In this document: positions 8,374-17,058 of the stretch, in pieces
How the letters are laid out: each line of letters starts with the position of its first letter
How positions within the stretch are numbered: position 1 is the first letter of the stretch
Assembly (NCBI GenBank): GCA_001805055.1
Contig: MHDZ01000043.1
Location: 1 to 53,256, forward strand
Direction of reading: 5' to 3'
Source: Nitrospirae bacterium GWC2_57_13
Lineage (GTDB): Bacteria; Nitrospirota; UBA9217
Length of the DNA stretch: 53,256 nucleotides
Translations under genes and position numbers: made by a program
The notes under the pieces: generated by a model
The model's input: only the letters and a program-made list of their open reading frames with translations
Told to the model about the DNA's origin: nothing
Database searches by the model: none

Positions 8374-8403
8374 ACTGTACTTCGGAAAGGCCTGATAAGT
8401 CAA
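8374..8403 (-). promoter_or_regulatory. candidate promoter of the haem-sensor kinase, possibly leaderless
   Basis: On the minus strand TTGACT (8403-8398) is followed after 18 bp by TACAGT (8379-8374). The start codon begins at 8368, so transcription would start at or next to the ATG, consistent with the missing ribosome site. Confidence 0.35.
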
Positions 8404-8425
8404 GAGGATAAAGGGCATCTGCGCA

Positions 8426-8502
8426 CGTAGGGGCGACCATGGTCGCCCTTTCTGCGGGCTGCCACGGCCGCCTTTCTGCGGGCGGGCATGCCCGCCCCTA
8501 CG
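8426..8502. repeat. GTAGGGGCGACC/GGTCGCCC palindromic repeat pair
   Basis: GTAGGGGCGACCATGGTCGCCC near 8427 faces GGCGGGCATGCCCGCCCCTAC ending near 8501, giving two hairpins that together also form an inverted repeat. This element recurs at 11967, 12063 and 13483. It lies between the kinase and the FadL gene, whose 3' ends and starts leave only this gap. Confidence 0.75.
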
Positions 8503-8518
8503 GTCGATCACTCGAAAA

Positions 8519-9754
8519 TCAGAATTTGTAGCCGATCATGATGCTGGCCATGTGGGCTTCGGAGTTGTAGTCACCGTTCAGGGTATCTGTCGTTCCATCT
8601 GCCAAACTGTCCGAGATCGTCCTGTCCATGAACATCAGGTACATATAGGCTGCGTCCACCGTGATCTTCCCGGAAGCATAACCGGTGCCGACAGAGAGGC
8701 CGAGCCGGTCCGCGTCAGGAATACGGGTGTCGAAGCGATCTTCCGGCACGGGGTTTTTGTCATACAGGATTCCAGCCCGGAGCTTCCAGGGGTCCGACAG
8801 TATGTACTGGCCGCCGAATCGCAGGCACCATGTGTCTTTCCACTGGAATTCGTTTGTCTGAGTGTCGGTAGCGCCGCCAGTCAAAGCAAGAAGCGTGTTC
8901 GACGTGATGACCATCCTGTCATACGTGGACCACAGGGTATATTCCAGATCGGCATTGAGCGTCAGTTTTTCCGATGCTTTATACGAAGCGCCGAAGTGGA
9001 TGATGTCCGGCAGCGTGATCTCCGTCGAGCCGGGATTGGATTGAGCGATCGCATTGACATCTGCGGTCCCTTCGATAGCCGTCTTTATTCTGCTTCTGTA
9101 GGAAAAGCCGAGGTTTAGGGCGTCAGTTGCTTTGTAATGCGCCGCAGCATTCAATCCCCATCCGTCCCCATCGCCGTTAAGCCTGAAGTTTTGGTCGCCC
9201 AACCCGATACCGCTGAGATCCAGCATATTCTCCATCGTGGCCCTGATTTTCATGTAATCAATTCCGAAGGCCAGGGACAGGTTGTCGCTCATTTTATATG
9301 CTATGTTCGGGTTGATATTGAAAGTCACGACTTTCGAAAAGGTGGCGACATATCGCGTGGCGCTGGAGTCCGCCCAGTCGGTGGAAAGACCGAAGGGGCT
9401 GTTCATGCTGAGACCGAGAGACAATCTGTCATTCAGTTTGTGAGCGGCATAGACATAAACAGGCAGATGTATGGTCCGGTCTGAAGCATCGGTTGTTCCT
9501 GCTGTGGTGTCGTGCGTGAGGGAGGCATAGATGGGTACTATGCCGGCTACGATCTGTGTGCCGTCAAGGCGGGTGAGGCCTGCCGGGTTGTACCATGCGG
9601 CGGACACGTCGTCAGCCTGGCCTACGAAAGCGCTTGCCATGCCTGTTGCCGTGGCGCTCTGCTCGGGGAGTCGAAAACCCGTTGCAGATGCGGTGGATGA
9701 CAGAAGGAGCGTGCTGCTGAGTGCCGCTGCGAAAATGACAGCTATCTTTCTCAT
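8519..9754 (-). CDS. FadL/OmpP1/TodX-type outer membrane transport protein
   Basis: Outer-membrane beta-barrel that lets hydrophobic compounds (long-chain fatty acids, aromatics) into the periplasm. I set the start at the ATG at 9754 (411 aa) because AGGGAGG precedes it and it opens directly into a signal peptide, MRKIAVIFAAALSSTLLL...ASA; the longer reading would overrun the promoter. The mature protein begins TGFRLPEQSATATGMASAF, followed by the FadL hallmark YNPAGL. It ends in YKF, a C-terminal aromatic as expected for outer-membrane assembly. It is divergent from the DUF1302 gene, with separate promoter-like sequences in the gap. Confidence 0.9.
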   Translation of the reverse strand: MRKIAVIFAAALSSTLLLSSTASATGFRLPEQSATATGMASAFVGQADDVSAAWYNPAGLTRLDGTQIVAGIVPIYASLTHDTTAGTTDASDRTIHLPVYVYAAHKLNDRLSLGLSMNSPFGLSTDWADSSATRYVATFSKVVTFNINPNIAYKMSDNLSLAFGIDYMKIRATMENMLDLSGIGLGDQNFRLNGDGDGWGLNAAAHYKATDALNLGFSYRSRIKTAIEGTADVNAIAQSNPGSTEITLPDIIHFGASYKASEKLTLNADLEYTLWSTYDRMVITSNTLLALTGGATDTQTNEFQWKDTWCLRFGGQYILSDPWKLRAGILYDKNPVPEDRFDTRIPDADRLGLSVGTGYASGKITVDAAYMYLMFMDRTISDSLADGTTDTLNGDYNSEAHMASIMIGYKF

Positions 9755-9825
9755 AGTGTGGAGCCTCCCTGGCAGAAGTCGTGTAATACGCGTTAGGAAT
9801 GGTCCCTTTTGACAGACTAAACGCA

Positions 9826-9854
9826 ATTATAAGTGCAAAATGTGCGCAGGTCAA
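9826..9854 (-). promoter_or_regulatory. strong sigma-70 promoter for fadL-like gene
   Basis: On the minus strand TTGACC (9854-9849) is followed after 17 bp by a perfect TATAAT (9831-9826). The transcript leader would be about 65 nt. Confidence 0.75.
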
Positions 9855-9877
9855 GCCAAAAGGCTACAATTTATCTC

Positions 9878-9906
9878 TTGACAATTACAGGGTTTTTCAA
9901 TAAAAG
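9878..9906 (+). promoter_or_regulatory. candidate promoter for the DUF1302 gene
   Basis: TTGACA (9878-9883), 17 bp, TAAAAG (9901-9906). It is divergent from the fadL promoter, with the two -35 elements 23 bp apart, so one regulator could control both. Confidence 0.5.
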
Positions 9907-9940
9907 AGAGCATGGTCGTCTTATTGAAACATTTGAAAAC

Positions 9941-9989
9941 CCCTCACCCCGCCCTCTCCCCTCGGGGGAGAGGATAAAGGTGAGGGGGG
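9941..9989. repeat. CCCTCACC...GGTGAGGG REP-like palindrome
   Basis: CCCCTCACC and GGTGAGGGG are the outer arms; CCTCTCCCC and GGGGAGAGG are the inner arms. It is a common type of intergenic palindrome in proteobacterial genomes. It would fold in the 5' leader of the DUF1302 mRNA, about 30 bases before the start codon. Confidence 0.75.
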
Positions 9990-10016
9990 CTTTTCAGATA
10001 AAAAGGGGGGCTGATT

Positions 10017-11921
10017 ATGAAGATGCTGTTTAGGTGGTTTGGTGCGGCATATGCGGTCTGTACGGCAATGGCAGTTTTGCTGGCCCTGTCCGCAGCGGGG
10101 CCTGCGCAAGCCTATCAGTTCAAGAACGAGTCAGGCAGCGTAACAGGCAGTTTCGATACCACGATCTCGATCGGCGCCATGTGGCGCATGCAGGACCAGG
10201 ACCCTTCGCTCATCGGCATCACCAACGGCGGGACGTCGCGGTCACCGAATGAGGATGATGGGGACTTGAACTACGATCGGGGAGACCTTGTGTCGGGTCT
10301 CGTGAAAGTGACCCATGAGTTTGATGTGGCGTACAGCAATTACGGCGTTTTCCTCCGAGGCTATTATTTCTATGACTACGCCGCTTCTCGAAACAAGGAA
10401 GAACTCGGCCCCCTTGCCAAGGACCGGCTGATAAATGACGTAAAACTTCTTGACGCCTACGGACGCGCCTCCTTCGACCTTGGCGGCCGGACCCTGAATG
10501 TACGCGCCGGCAACCAGGTGGTGAGCTGGGGAGAGAGCACCTTCATCCCGAACGGCATCAACGTCATCAACCCCGTTGACGTTACGCGCCTCCGCGCTCC
10601 CGGCGCAGAGCTGAGGGATGCCTTCATCCCCACTCCCATGGGCTGGTTCTCGCAGTCTATAGCCAACAATACGACCGTTGAGGGCGTCTATCTCGTGAAC
10701 TGGGAAAAAACTGAGATCGACCCCAAAGGCTCGTACTTCAGCACCAATGATTATATCTCTGATGACGGCGACAAGGTCTATATTGGCTTTGGTCGCAGAA
10801 ACGATCAGCACGGCGCAGCTGGAGCATTTCCTGCCGTTCCAACAGCCCAGGCATGGGCGCCAAGAACTGCTGACAGAGAACCCGGTGACAGCGGTCAATA
10901 CGGGTTTGCGCTAAGGCAGTTTGCGCCGAGCCTTAATAATACGGAATTCGGATTCTTTGTGATGAAATATCACAGCAGGACACCGTTTGCATCAGGCGTA
11001 AGAGGTGGTATAACTGTTGCGTCAACTGCACCTTTTGACACATGTACGGTAGTAGATCTCCCTACGTTCAGTGGGACGCTTGCGGGCGGCGGGACTGTCA
11101 CGCAGGCAACTCAAAACGCTTGCGCTTTCGCCAACGGAAGAACAGCAACATACTTTGCTGATTACCCTGAGGACATCAAGCTTTATGGCACAAGCTTCAA
11201 TACCTCGGGCCCTGCCGGAATAGCACTTCAGGGAGAATATTCATACCGTCCCAATCAGCCTGTCCAGCTTGCTGCAATAGAACTGCTTCTTGCTGCCGTG
11301 GGTTTGCAGAATAATATTACCGGTGATGCCACAGCAGCTTTTTCCGTTCCTTATGGCACAGAGATTACCGGTTACCGCCGCGTCCAGATGCATCAGGCAC
11401 AGGTCACAGGCACAAAGGCGTTCGGTCCTACGATCGGCGCAGAGCAGTTTGTGATAGTTGCTGAGGTTGGATATACTTATCTCAATCTTCCTGACAATCT
11501 TTTGTTCAGCGGGCCGAGCACTCATCTTCCTGCGCCGGGTTCAGCTAACGCAGCCAATGGATCGTACCAGACAGAAGGCTACGCCACGAAGAGTTCCTGG
11601 GGCTATCGTGCCGTGGCGCGTATGGATTTTGAAAACGCGCTTGGAGCCGCGGCGCTGTCTCCCAGAATTGCCTATTCCCATGACGTGAGAGGTGTAAGTC
11701 CGACGTTTAATGAGGGGATAAAGGCAGTGACCGTGGGCCTTGGGTACAATCTCAGACAGGTGTGGCAGGCCGACATTGCCTACACGAGCTATTTCGGCGG
11801 CCGGACCTATGCAGGGACTGATACTACTGCTGTTGGAACCCAGCCTCTGGAATACGCCAGCAGCGCCAATCCGCTGAAGGACAGGGACTTTATATCGGCG
11901 TCGGTGAGCTATTCGTTCTAA
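10017..11921 (+). CDS. DUF1302 family outer-envelope protein
   Basis: 634 residues with a signal peptide (about 1-32, ending in AGPAQA|YQF). The mature start SGSVTGSFDTTISIGAMWRM is the typical N-terminal strand of DUF1302 proteins. Further family-like segments are the NQVVSWGES/FIPNGINVINPVD stretch (about 163-185) and a C-terminal run of alternating strands ending in SYSF, so it is probably an outer-membrane beta-barrel. DUF1302 proteins commonly sit next to DUF1329, a YCF48/BNR protein and an RND exporter, as here. The molecular role is not established; the context suggests export or placement of a hydrophobic compound in the outer envelope. Confidence 0.88.
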   Translation: MKMLFRWFGAAYAVCTAMAVLLALSAAGPAQAYQFKNESGSVTGSFDTTISIGAMWRMQDQDPSLIGITNGGTSRSPNEDDGDLNYDRGDLVSGLVKVTHEFDVAYSNYGVFLRGYYFYDYAASRNKEELGPLAKDRLINDVKLLDAYGRASFDLGGRTLNVRAGNQVVSWGESTFIPNGINVINPVDVTRLRAPGAELRDAFIPTPMGWFSQSIANNTTVEGVYLVNWEKTEIDPKGSYFSTNDYISDDGDKVYIGFGRRNDQHGAAGAFPAVPTAQAWAPRTADREPGDSGQYGFALRQFAPSLNNTEFGFFVMKYHSRTPFASGVRGGITVASTAPFDTCTVVDLPTFSGTLAGGGTVTQATQNACAFANGRTATYFADYPEDIKLYGTSFNTSGPAGIALQGEYSYRPNQPVQLAAIELLLAAVGLQNNITGDATAAFSVPYGTEITGYRRVQMHQAQVTGTKAFGPTIGAEQFVIVAEVGYTYLNLPDNLLFSGPSTHLPAPGSANAANGSYQTEGYATKSSWGYRAVARMDFENALGAAALSPRIAYSHDVRGVSPTFNEGIKAVTVGLGYNLRQVWQADIAYTSYFGGRTYAGTDTTAVGTQPLEYASSANPLKDRDFISASVSYSF

Positions 11922-11966
11922 GAGCCGTCAACCGTCAGGCGGAACGGAATTGGCATTGATAACCAG

Positions 11967-12086
11967 GCGGGCAGGCCCGCCCCTACGCGCGGTGTCGATG
12001 TTCCCCGCAGGGTTCGCCGCGCTGCGGCTCAAATCGCTCCAGGTCATATCGCTGTTATACATGTAGGGGCGACCATGGTCGCCCGC
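11967..12086. repeat. pair of GTAGGGGCG-type palindromes flanking a spacer
   Basis: GGCGGGCAGGCCCGCCCCTAC starts at 11967 and GTAGGGGCGACCATGGTCGCCC starts at 12063, in opposite orientation around about 75 bp. The unit fills the gap between the DUF1302 and DUF1329 genes. Confidence 0.7.
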
Positions 12087-12115
12087 TTAATCTGATTTTC
12101 CCAAGGAGGAAGGAC

Positions 12116-13474
12116 ATGATGATTAAAAGGCTGATAATGCTTCTCATAACGATCCTTTTCACGGCGTCTGCAGCTATCGCCGCAGTGCCGGAAGAGGAAG
12201 CAGCAAAGCTCGGCAAAAGCCTCACGCCTCTCGGCGCCGAGACGGCAGGCAATGCCGCGGGCACCATTCCTGCCTGGACGGGCGGTATCACGAAGTCCGT
12301 TCCCGGTTATAAAGAGGGGGGCCATTACCCCGATCCCTTCAGCGACGATAAACCGCTCTTTACCATCGATGCCGGCAACATGGAGACCTACAAGGAGCAT
12401 CTCGCACCGGGCCAGATGGGGCTGATGAAGAAATATCCGGCCTTCAAGATGAAGGTCTATCCCACGCGGCGCAGTTCGGCCTTTCCCCAGAAGCACTATG
12501 ACGAGACTATGGCGAATGCCGTGAAAGTGAAGCTCACGGCAGGCGGAAACGGCTTTGTCGGCTCCACAGGCGGCATTCCCTTCCCGATCCCGAAGAGCGG
12601 CCTTGAAGCTATCTGGAACCATCTGGCCCGGTACCGGGGCAATACCTACTCTGTGCAGTGGAGTCAGGCGGCAGTGCTGAGGGACGGCGCCTATACGCCT
12701 GTCCGGTTCGAGTACGAGTATGACATGCATTACGGCAGCAGCACGAAGGCCGAGCAGGATAAGGAGGAGAACAAGCTCTTCAACTTCCTGCAGATCGTGA
12801 CAGCGCCTGCACGGCTCGCCGGACAGATCCTGCTGGTCCATGAGTTCGCCGACCAGGTGAAGCAGCCCCGCCAGGCCTGGACGTACAATCCCGGACAGCG
12901 GAGGGTGCGGCTTGCTCCCCAGGTCGCCTATGACAGTCCGGGCACAGCCTCGGACGGGCTGCGGACCAATGACGATTTCCTGATGTTCAACGGCGCCACG
13001 GACCGTTATGAGTGGAAGCTTGTGGGCAAAAAGGAGATGTATATTCCTTACAATTCATACAAGCTGTCAGGCAATACGCTCAAGTATGCCGACATCCTCA
13101 AGCCCGGCCATATCAATACCGACCATGCCCGGTACGAGCTTCACCGGGTCTGGGTGGTGGATGCAACGGTCAAGGCGGGCACAAGCCATATCTACAAACG
13201 CCGCACTTTCTATATCGACGAGGATTCCTGGGCCGTTGTGCTCGTTGACAAGTACGATGCCCGGGGAGAACTGTGGCGCGTGGGCGAGATGCATTCCATC
13301 AATTTTTACAATCTCCCGATGTATTACGGTACGCTCGAGGTGCACTATGACCTTCAGTCAGGCCGCTACCTGGCCATGGGGCTCCGTAACGCGGAGCCGA
13401 GGGTCTATACTCCCATTCAGCGGAATCCCTCGCACTTTACACCAGCCGGACTGAGGGGGCTGGGGACGAGGTAG
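12116..13474 (+). CDS. DUF1329 family periplasmic/outer-membrane protein
   Basis: 452 residues with a classical signal peptide (about 1-23, ASAAIAA|VPEEEAAKLGKSLTPLGAE). The N-terminus of the mature protein (LGKSLTPLGAETAGNAAGTIPAWTGG) is diagnostic of DUF1329, a family with a LolA/LolB-like lipid-binding fold. AAGGAGGAAGGAC precedes the ATG; the next codon is also ATG. It follows DUF1302 and precedes the YCF48-like and RND genes. A role in carrying a lipid-like molecule across the periplasm fits the fold and neighbours but is inferred. Confidence 0.88.
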   Translation: MMIKRLIMLLITILFTASAAIAAVPEEEAAKLGKSLTPLGAETAGNAAGTIPAWTGGITKSVPGYKEGGHYPDPFSDDKPLFTIDAGNMETYKEHLAPGQMGLMKKYPAFKMKVYPTRRSSAFPQKHYDETMANAVKVKLTAGGNGFVGSTGGIPFPIPKSGLEAIWNHLARYRGNTYSVQWSQAAVLRDGAYTPVRFEYEYDMHYGSSTKAEQDKEENKLFNFLQIVTAPARLAGQILLVHEFADQVKQPRQAWTYNPGQRRVRLAPQVAYDSPGTASDGLRTNDDFLMFNGATDRYEWKLVGKKEMYIPYNSYKLSGNTLKYADILKPGHINTDHARYELHRVWVVDATVKAGTSHIYKRRTFYIDEDSWAVVLVDKYDARGELWRVGEMHSINFYNLPMYYGTLEVHYDLQSGRYLAMGLRNAEPRVYTPIQRNPSHFTPAGLRGLGTR

Positions 13475-13482
13475 TCCCTTTG

Positions 13483-13545
13483 CGGGCGACCATGGTCGCC
13501 CCTACGAAAGGGGACAAGGTCCGGGCGACCATGGTCGCCCCTACG
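13483..13545. repeat. two direct copies of GGGCGACCATGGTCGCCCCTACG
   Basis: GGGCGACC-AT-GGTCGCCC hairpins occur twice in the same orientation, about 40 bp apart, between DUF1329 and the YCF48-like gene. The second copy ends about 25 bases before the next start codon. Confidence 0.75.
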
Positions 13546-13569
13546 AGAAAGGAAACAGGGCTTTTTTAG

Positions 13570-14511
13570 ATGAAACCGGTCAATATTTTCCTTATCAGTA
13601 TCGTGCTGCTTTTTTCCGCTTCCTGCTCCCAGCATGATCAAGCCACTGCTCCATCTTCCAGCACTGTCCGCGTTGACAATATTCTGCTTCTTGACGCCCT
13701 GCTGGCAGGTTCGCGAGTGATCGCTGCTGGCGAGCGGGGCCAGATCATTTACTCCGACGACAAAGGCGGCACATGGAAAAGAGCGCGCGTACCTGTTCAG
13801 GCGACCCTGACAGCCCTTTTTTTCATCGATGACACACACGGCTGGGCCGCGGGCCACGACTCGGTGATCCTCCGCACCATTGACGGCGGAGAGAACTGGG
13901 AGCAGACGCACTCAGCCCCGCAGCAGGAAGCGCCGTTGCTGGACATCTGGTTCAGTGACCGGACGAAGGGATTTGCCGTGGGCGCCTATGGGCAGTTCTA
14001 CGCGACCATGGACGGCGGCAGGACCTGGAAGAAAAAGAGCGCCATCAGCGACGACATGCACATCAATTCGATCTCGGGAAGCGCGGGGGGCACGATCTAT
14101 CTTGCCGGTGAAGCCGGCACGCTGTACCGCTCGGTCGACGGCGGCGCATCGTGGCAGCGCCTTGCGTCTCCCTATCGGGGGTCATTTTTTGGCGTTCTGA
14201 CCCTGAGATCAGGCGGCGTACTGTTGTACGGTCTGCGCGGTCATCTCTACCGATCTGACGCCGGCGGAGCAAACTGGCGGTCCCTGCCGACGTCTGACGA
14301 AGCATCGCTGTTTGGCGGCCTCGAGCCGGTCAAGGGAATGGTCGTTCTGGTCGGCCAGGACGGGACCGTGCTGCTGAGCAGTGACAACGGAAAGACCTTT
14401 CGCTTGAAGAAACAGGCAGGCAGCAAGATATTCAGCGCAGCAGTTCGCGTCTCGGACACGGAATTGCTGCTCTTCGGCGAGGCAGGGGTATCGCGGATGG
14501 ATGTGCAGTAA
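13570..14511 (+). CDS. YCF48-like (BNR/beta-propeller) lipoprotein
   Basis: 313 residues. The N-terminus MKPVNIFLISIVLLFSASCSQ is a lipoprotein-type signal with Cys19. The body consists of repeated propeller blades with S/TxDGGxxW-type boxes: SDDKGGTWKRA, TIDGGENWEQT, TMDGGRTWKKK, SVDGGASWQRL, SDAGGANWRSL and SSDNGKTFRLK. These match the Asp-box repeats of the YCF48/photosystem II assembly-factor-like family, which in non-photosynthetic bacteria accompanies RND exporters. It probably acts as a periplasmic scaffold for the exporter complex. GAAAGGAAAC upstream is a modest ribosome site. Confidence 0.87.
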   Translation: MKPVNIFLISIVLLFSASCSQHDQATAPSSSTVRVDNILLLDALLAGSRVIAAGERGQIIYSDDKGGTWKRARVPVQATLTALFFIDDTHGWAAGHDSVILRTIDGGENWEQTHSAPQQEAPLLDIWFSDRTKGFAVGAYGQFYATMDGGRTWKKKSAISDDMHINSISGSAGGTIYLAGEAGTLYRSVDGGASWQRLASPYRGSFFGVLTLRSGGVLLYGLRGHLYRSDAGGANWRSLPTSDEASLFGGLEPVKGMVVLVGQDGTVLLSSDNGKTFRLKKQAGSKIFSAAVRVSDTELLLFGEAGVSRMDVQ

Positions 14512-14587
14512 AGGGACAGTCCCCTTTGATTCCAGGGGGACTGTCCCTGTCATAGTCCCCTTTGATTCCAGGGGGACTGTCCCTGTC
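14512..14587. repeat. GGGACAGTCCCC palindrome, copies 2 and 3 in tandem
   Basis: A full palindrome (14512-14548, 13-bp arms) is followed by a partial copy lacking the first arm's start (14554-14587). The spacer TTTGATTCCA is identical in both. The tandem starts right after the stop codon of the YCF48-like gene. Confidence 0.85.
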
Positions 14588-14656
14588 ACGCAAAGCTCGT
14601 CAAGCAGGCAACGGGAATTTTTTGATACTGTGAACAACTGAAAGAACGGACAATCC

Positions 14657-16984
14657 ATGGATGACCTGAAGAGCAGGTTTGTTGAGATAGTGATACGATA
14701 CCGCAAGGCCATCGTGATAGTTTTTGCGGTCATCACCGTACTGATGGCGGTGTCGGCGACGAAGCTCGGCGTTGATGCCGGCTTTTACAAGATGGTCCCG
14801 CTCGAGCACGAGTACATGAAGGTATTCCGGGAGTACGAGAGGTCCTTTGGCGGAGCCAACAGGGTGCTGGTGGCCCTGATGCAGAAGGACGGCGATATCT
14901 TCAACCCGGACTTTTTCACCACGCTCAAAAAAGTGACCGACGATGTCTTCTTCATTCCCGGTGTTGACCGCGCAACGGTGACCTCATTGTTCACCCCGAA
15001 CGTGCGGTTCATTGAAGTGGTCGAAGAAGGCTTTGCCGGGGGCACGGTCATCCCTGCTGATTTCAAGGGTACGCCGCAGGACCTTGAGCGGGTGAGGAAG
15101 AACATCCTGAAATCAGGCGCTGCGGGCAGGCTGGTTTCCAATGACTTTCAAGGGTCGCTGGTGCGCGCGGAGTTGATGGAGACCGATCCAACCACGGGCC
15201 GGAAGCTGGACTATCAATCCGTTGCAGCGCAGCTTGAGGTCATTCGCGACAACTATGAGAAGAACGGCATCACCGTGCATATCATCGGGTTCGCCAAGGC
15301 CGTCGGCGACATAGCTGACGGCGCCCGGGGTGTGGTGGTTTTTTTCGGCCTTGCTTTCGTCATTATATTTGTTCTGCTCTATTATTACACCGGGTCCTTC
15401 CGGCTTACCATCCCGACGATCATCAGCGCTGTGACACCCGTGGTATGGCTGCTGGGACTGCTGCCTCTACTGGGCTACGGCATCGATCCCATGTCCATTC
15501 TGGTGCCTTTTCTCCTTTTTTCCATCGCCGTGAGCCATGCCGTACAGATGACCAATGCATGGAAAATCGAGACCCTCAGGGGGGCGGAAGGAACTAAGGC
15601 CTCGGGAACTGCCCTCCAAAACCTGCTGACACCGGGCATCATTGCCCTGGCAACGGACGCGCTGGGCTTTCTCGTGATCCTGCATATAAAGATCGACATG
15701 GTGCGGGAACTGGGCATCACTGCCACCCTCGGGCTGCTGCTTACGATCATCACGAACATGCTGCTGCTGCCTGTCCTGCTTTCCTCCGTCCGTCTGGACC
15801 AGGCCGCTCTCGATAGACTTGCTTCACGGGAGGGAATGGCAAACAGATTTTGGCGCAGAATGGTCATATTCGAACGCCCGCGATTTGCGGCAGTGGTGCT
15901 GCTCCTGTCCGCTGCGGCGCTGGCAGGAGGACTGTGGAAGGCGCGGGACCTGAAGACAGGTGATCCCGGCAAGGGCGTACCGGAATTGCGCGATGATTCG
16001 CGCTACAATCTCGATACCGTGGCCATTGTGGATAATTTTGCGATCGGCGTGGACGTGCTGTCCGTCATTGCCCAGTCCTACCACGTCGACGGCGCCTGCA
16101 CGAATTATGACATTATGGACACCATCGACCGTTTTGAATGGCAGATGAAGAACGTCGAGGGCGTGCAGTCGGTGCTGTCCCTTCCCGGTCTGGCAAAGCT
16201 CGTGAATTCCGGCTGGAACGAGGGAAGCATCAAATGGCGGGCCCTTCCCAGGAACAAATACATGCTCGCCCAATCCGTAACGCCCATCGATACGGGCACC
16301 GGTCTTTTGAACACAGATTGCAGCTCCATGCAGATCATGATCTTCACGAAGGACCACCAGGGAAGCACCATCAGGCGCATCGTGAGCGAGATAAAGAAAT
16401 TCAACGGCGAGAACCGGACGGACAAGTTCACATTCCTTCTTGCCAGCGGCAATGTGGGCGTCATGGCGGCGACGAACGAAGCTGTTGACGCTGCCGAGAC
16501 GACCATGCTTGCCTCGGTGTTCGGCGTTATCATCCTTCTCTGCCTTATTACATTCCGTTCGCTGCGGGCAACGATCAGTATCGTGCTTCCGCTGGCCCTT
16601 GTCTCGGTATTGGCAAAGGCGCTTATGGCGTCGCTCGGCATCGGATTGAAAGTGTCGACCCTCCCGGTGATCGCGCTCGGCGTCGGCGTCGGCGTAGACT
16701 ACGGCATCTATCTTTTTGAGCGGATGAAATACGGGCTGCAGAAGGGATATTCAGTAATCGACGCGTTCTATGAAGCCTTGCGGCAACGTGGCAGCGCAGT
16801 GCTCTTTACGGCAGCGACCATGACGATCGGGGTGGGGAGCTGGGTCTTTTCGGCCCTGAAGTTCCAGTCCGATATGGGGCTGCTGCTGGCCTTCATGTTC
16901 CTCGTAAACATGCTGGGAGCCTTGATTCTGCTCCCTGCCCTGGCTGTCGTCCTCTACGGCCGCAAAACAGGCGACAGGGGCTAA
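14657..16984 (+). CDS. RND superfamily exporter of the MMPL type
   Basis: 775-residue inner-membrane proton-driven exporter. It has the two-fold RND plan: a helix at about 14-32, a large periplasmic loop (about 35-215), a bundle of about five helices (about 222-375, including FLLFSIAVSHAVQMTNAWK), a helix near 405-420, a second periplasmic loop (about 425-610), and a last helix bundle (about 615-770). It contains VGVGVDYGIYLFERM, the GxxxDY segment of the MMPL/SSD family with the proton-relay Asp. Size and motifs match exporters of lipids and hydrophobic metabolites, not tripartite AcrB pumps (about 1040 aa). It ends the DUF1302/DUF1329/YCF48 block and is probably its engine. Confidence 0.9.
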   Translation: MDDLKSRFVEIVIRYRKAIVIVFAVITVLMAVSATKLGVDAGFYKMVPLEHEYMKVFREYERSFGGANRVLVALMQKDGDIFNPDFFTTLKKVTDDVFFIPGVDRATVTSLFTPNVRFIEVVEEGFAGGTVIPADFKGTPQDLERVRKNILKSGAAGRLVSNDFQGSLVRAELMETDPTTGRKLDYQSVAAQLEVIRDNYEKNGITVHIIGFAKAVGDIADGARGVVVFFGLAFVIIFVLLYYYTGSFRLTIPTIISAVTPVVWLLGLLPLLGYGIDPMSILVPFLLFSIAVSHAVQMTNAWKIETLRGAEGTKASGTALQNLLTPGIIALATDALGFLVILHIKIDMVRELGITATLGLLLTIITNMLLLPVLLSSVRLDQAALDRLASREGMANRFWRRMVIFERPRFAAVVLLLSAAALAGGLWKARDLKTGDPGKGVPELRDDSRYNLDTVAIVDNFAIGVDVLSVIAQSYHVDGACTNYDIMDTIDRFEWQMKNVEGVQSVLSLPGLAKLVNSGWNEGSIKWRALPRNKYMLAQSVTPIDTGTGLLNTDCSSMQIMIFTKDHQGSTIRRIVSEIKKFNGENRTDKFTFLLASGNVGVMAATNEAVDAAETTMLASVFGVIILLCLITFRSLRATISIVLPLALVSVLAKALMASLGIGLKVSTLPVIALGVGVGVDYGIYLFERMKYGLQKGYSVIDAFYEALRQRGSAVLFTAATMTIGVGSWVFSALKFQSDMGLLLAFMFLVNMLGALILLPALAVVLYGRKTGDRG

Positions 16985-17058
16985 AGGGACAGTCCCCTTT
17001 GGTTCCAGTGGGACTGTCCCTGTCCTAGTCCCCTTTGTTCCCAGGGGGACTGTCCCTG
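16985..17058. repeat. GGGACAGTCCCC palindrome, copies 4 and 5 in tandem
   Basis: It has the same tandem arrangement as at 14512: a full palindrome with TTTGGTTCCA spacer, then a partial copy with TTTGTTCCCA spacer. It fills the whole gap between the convergent RND and histidine kinase genes and could terminate both transcripts. Confidence 0.85.

Noticed and set aside
13483-13545. CRISPR array
   Set aside because: Only two copies of a palindromic unit, no regular spacers and no cas genes. The same unit is scattered at other gaps.
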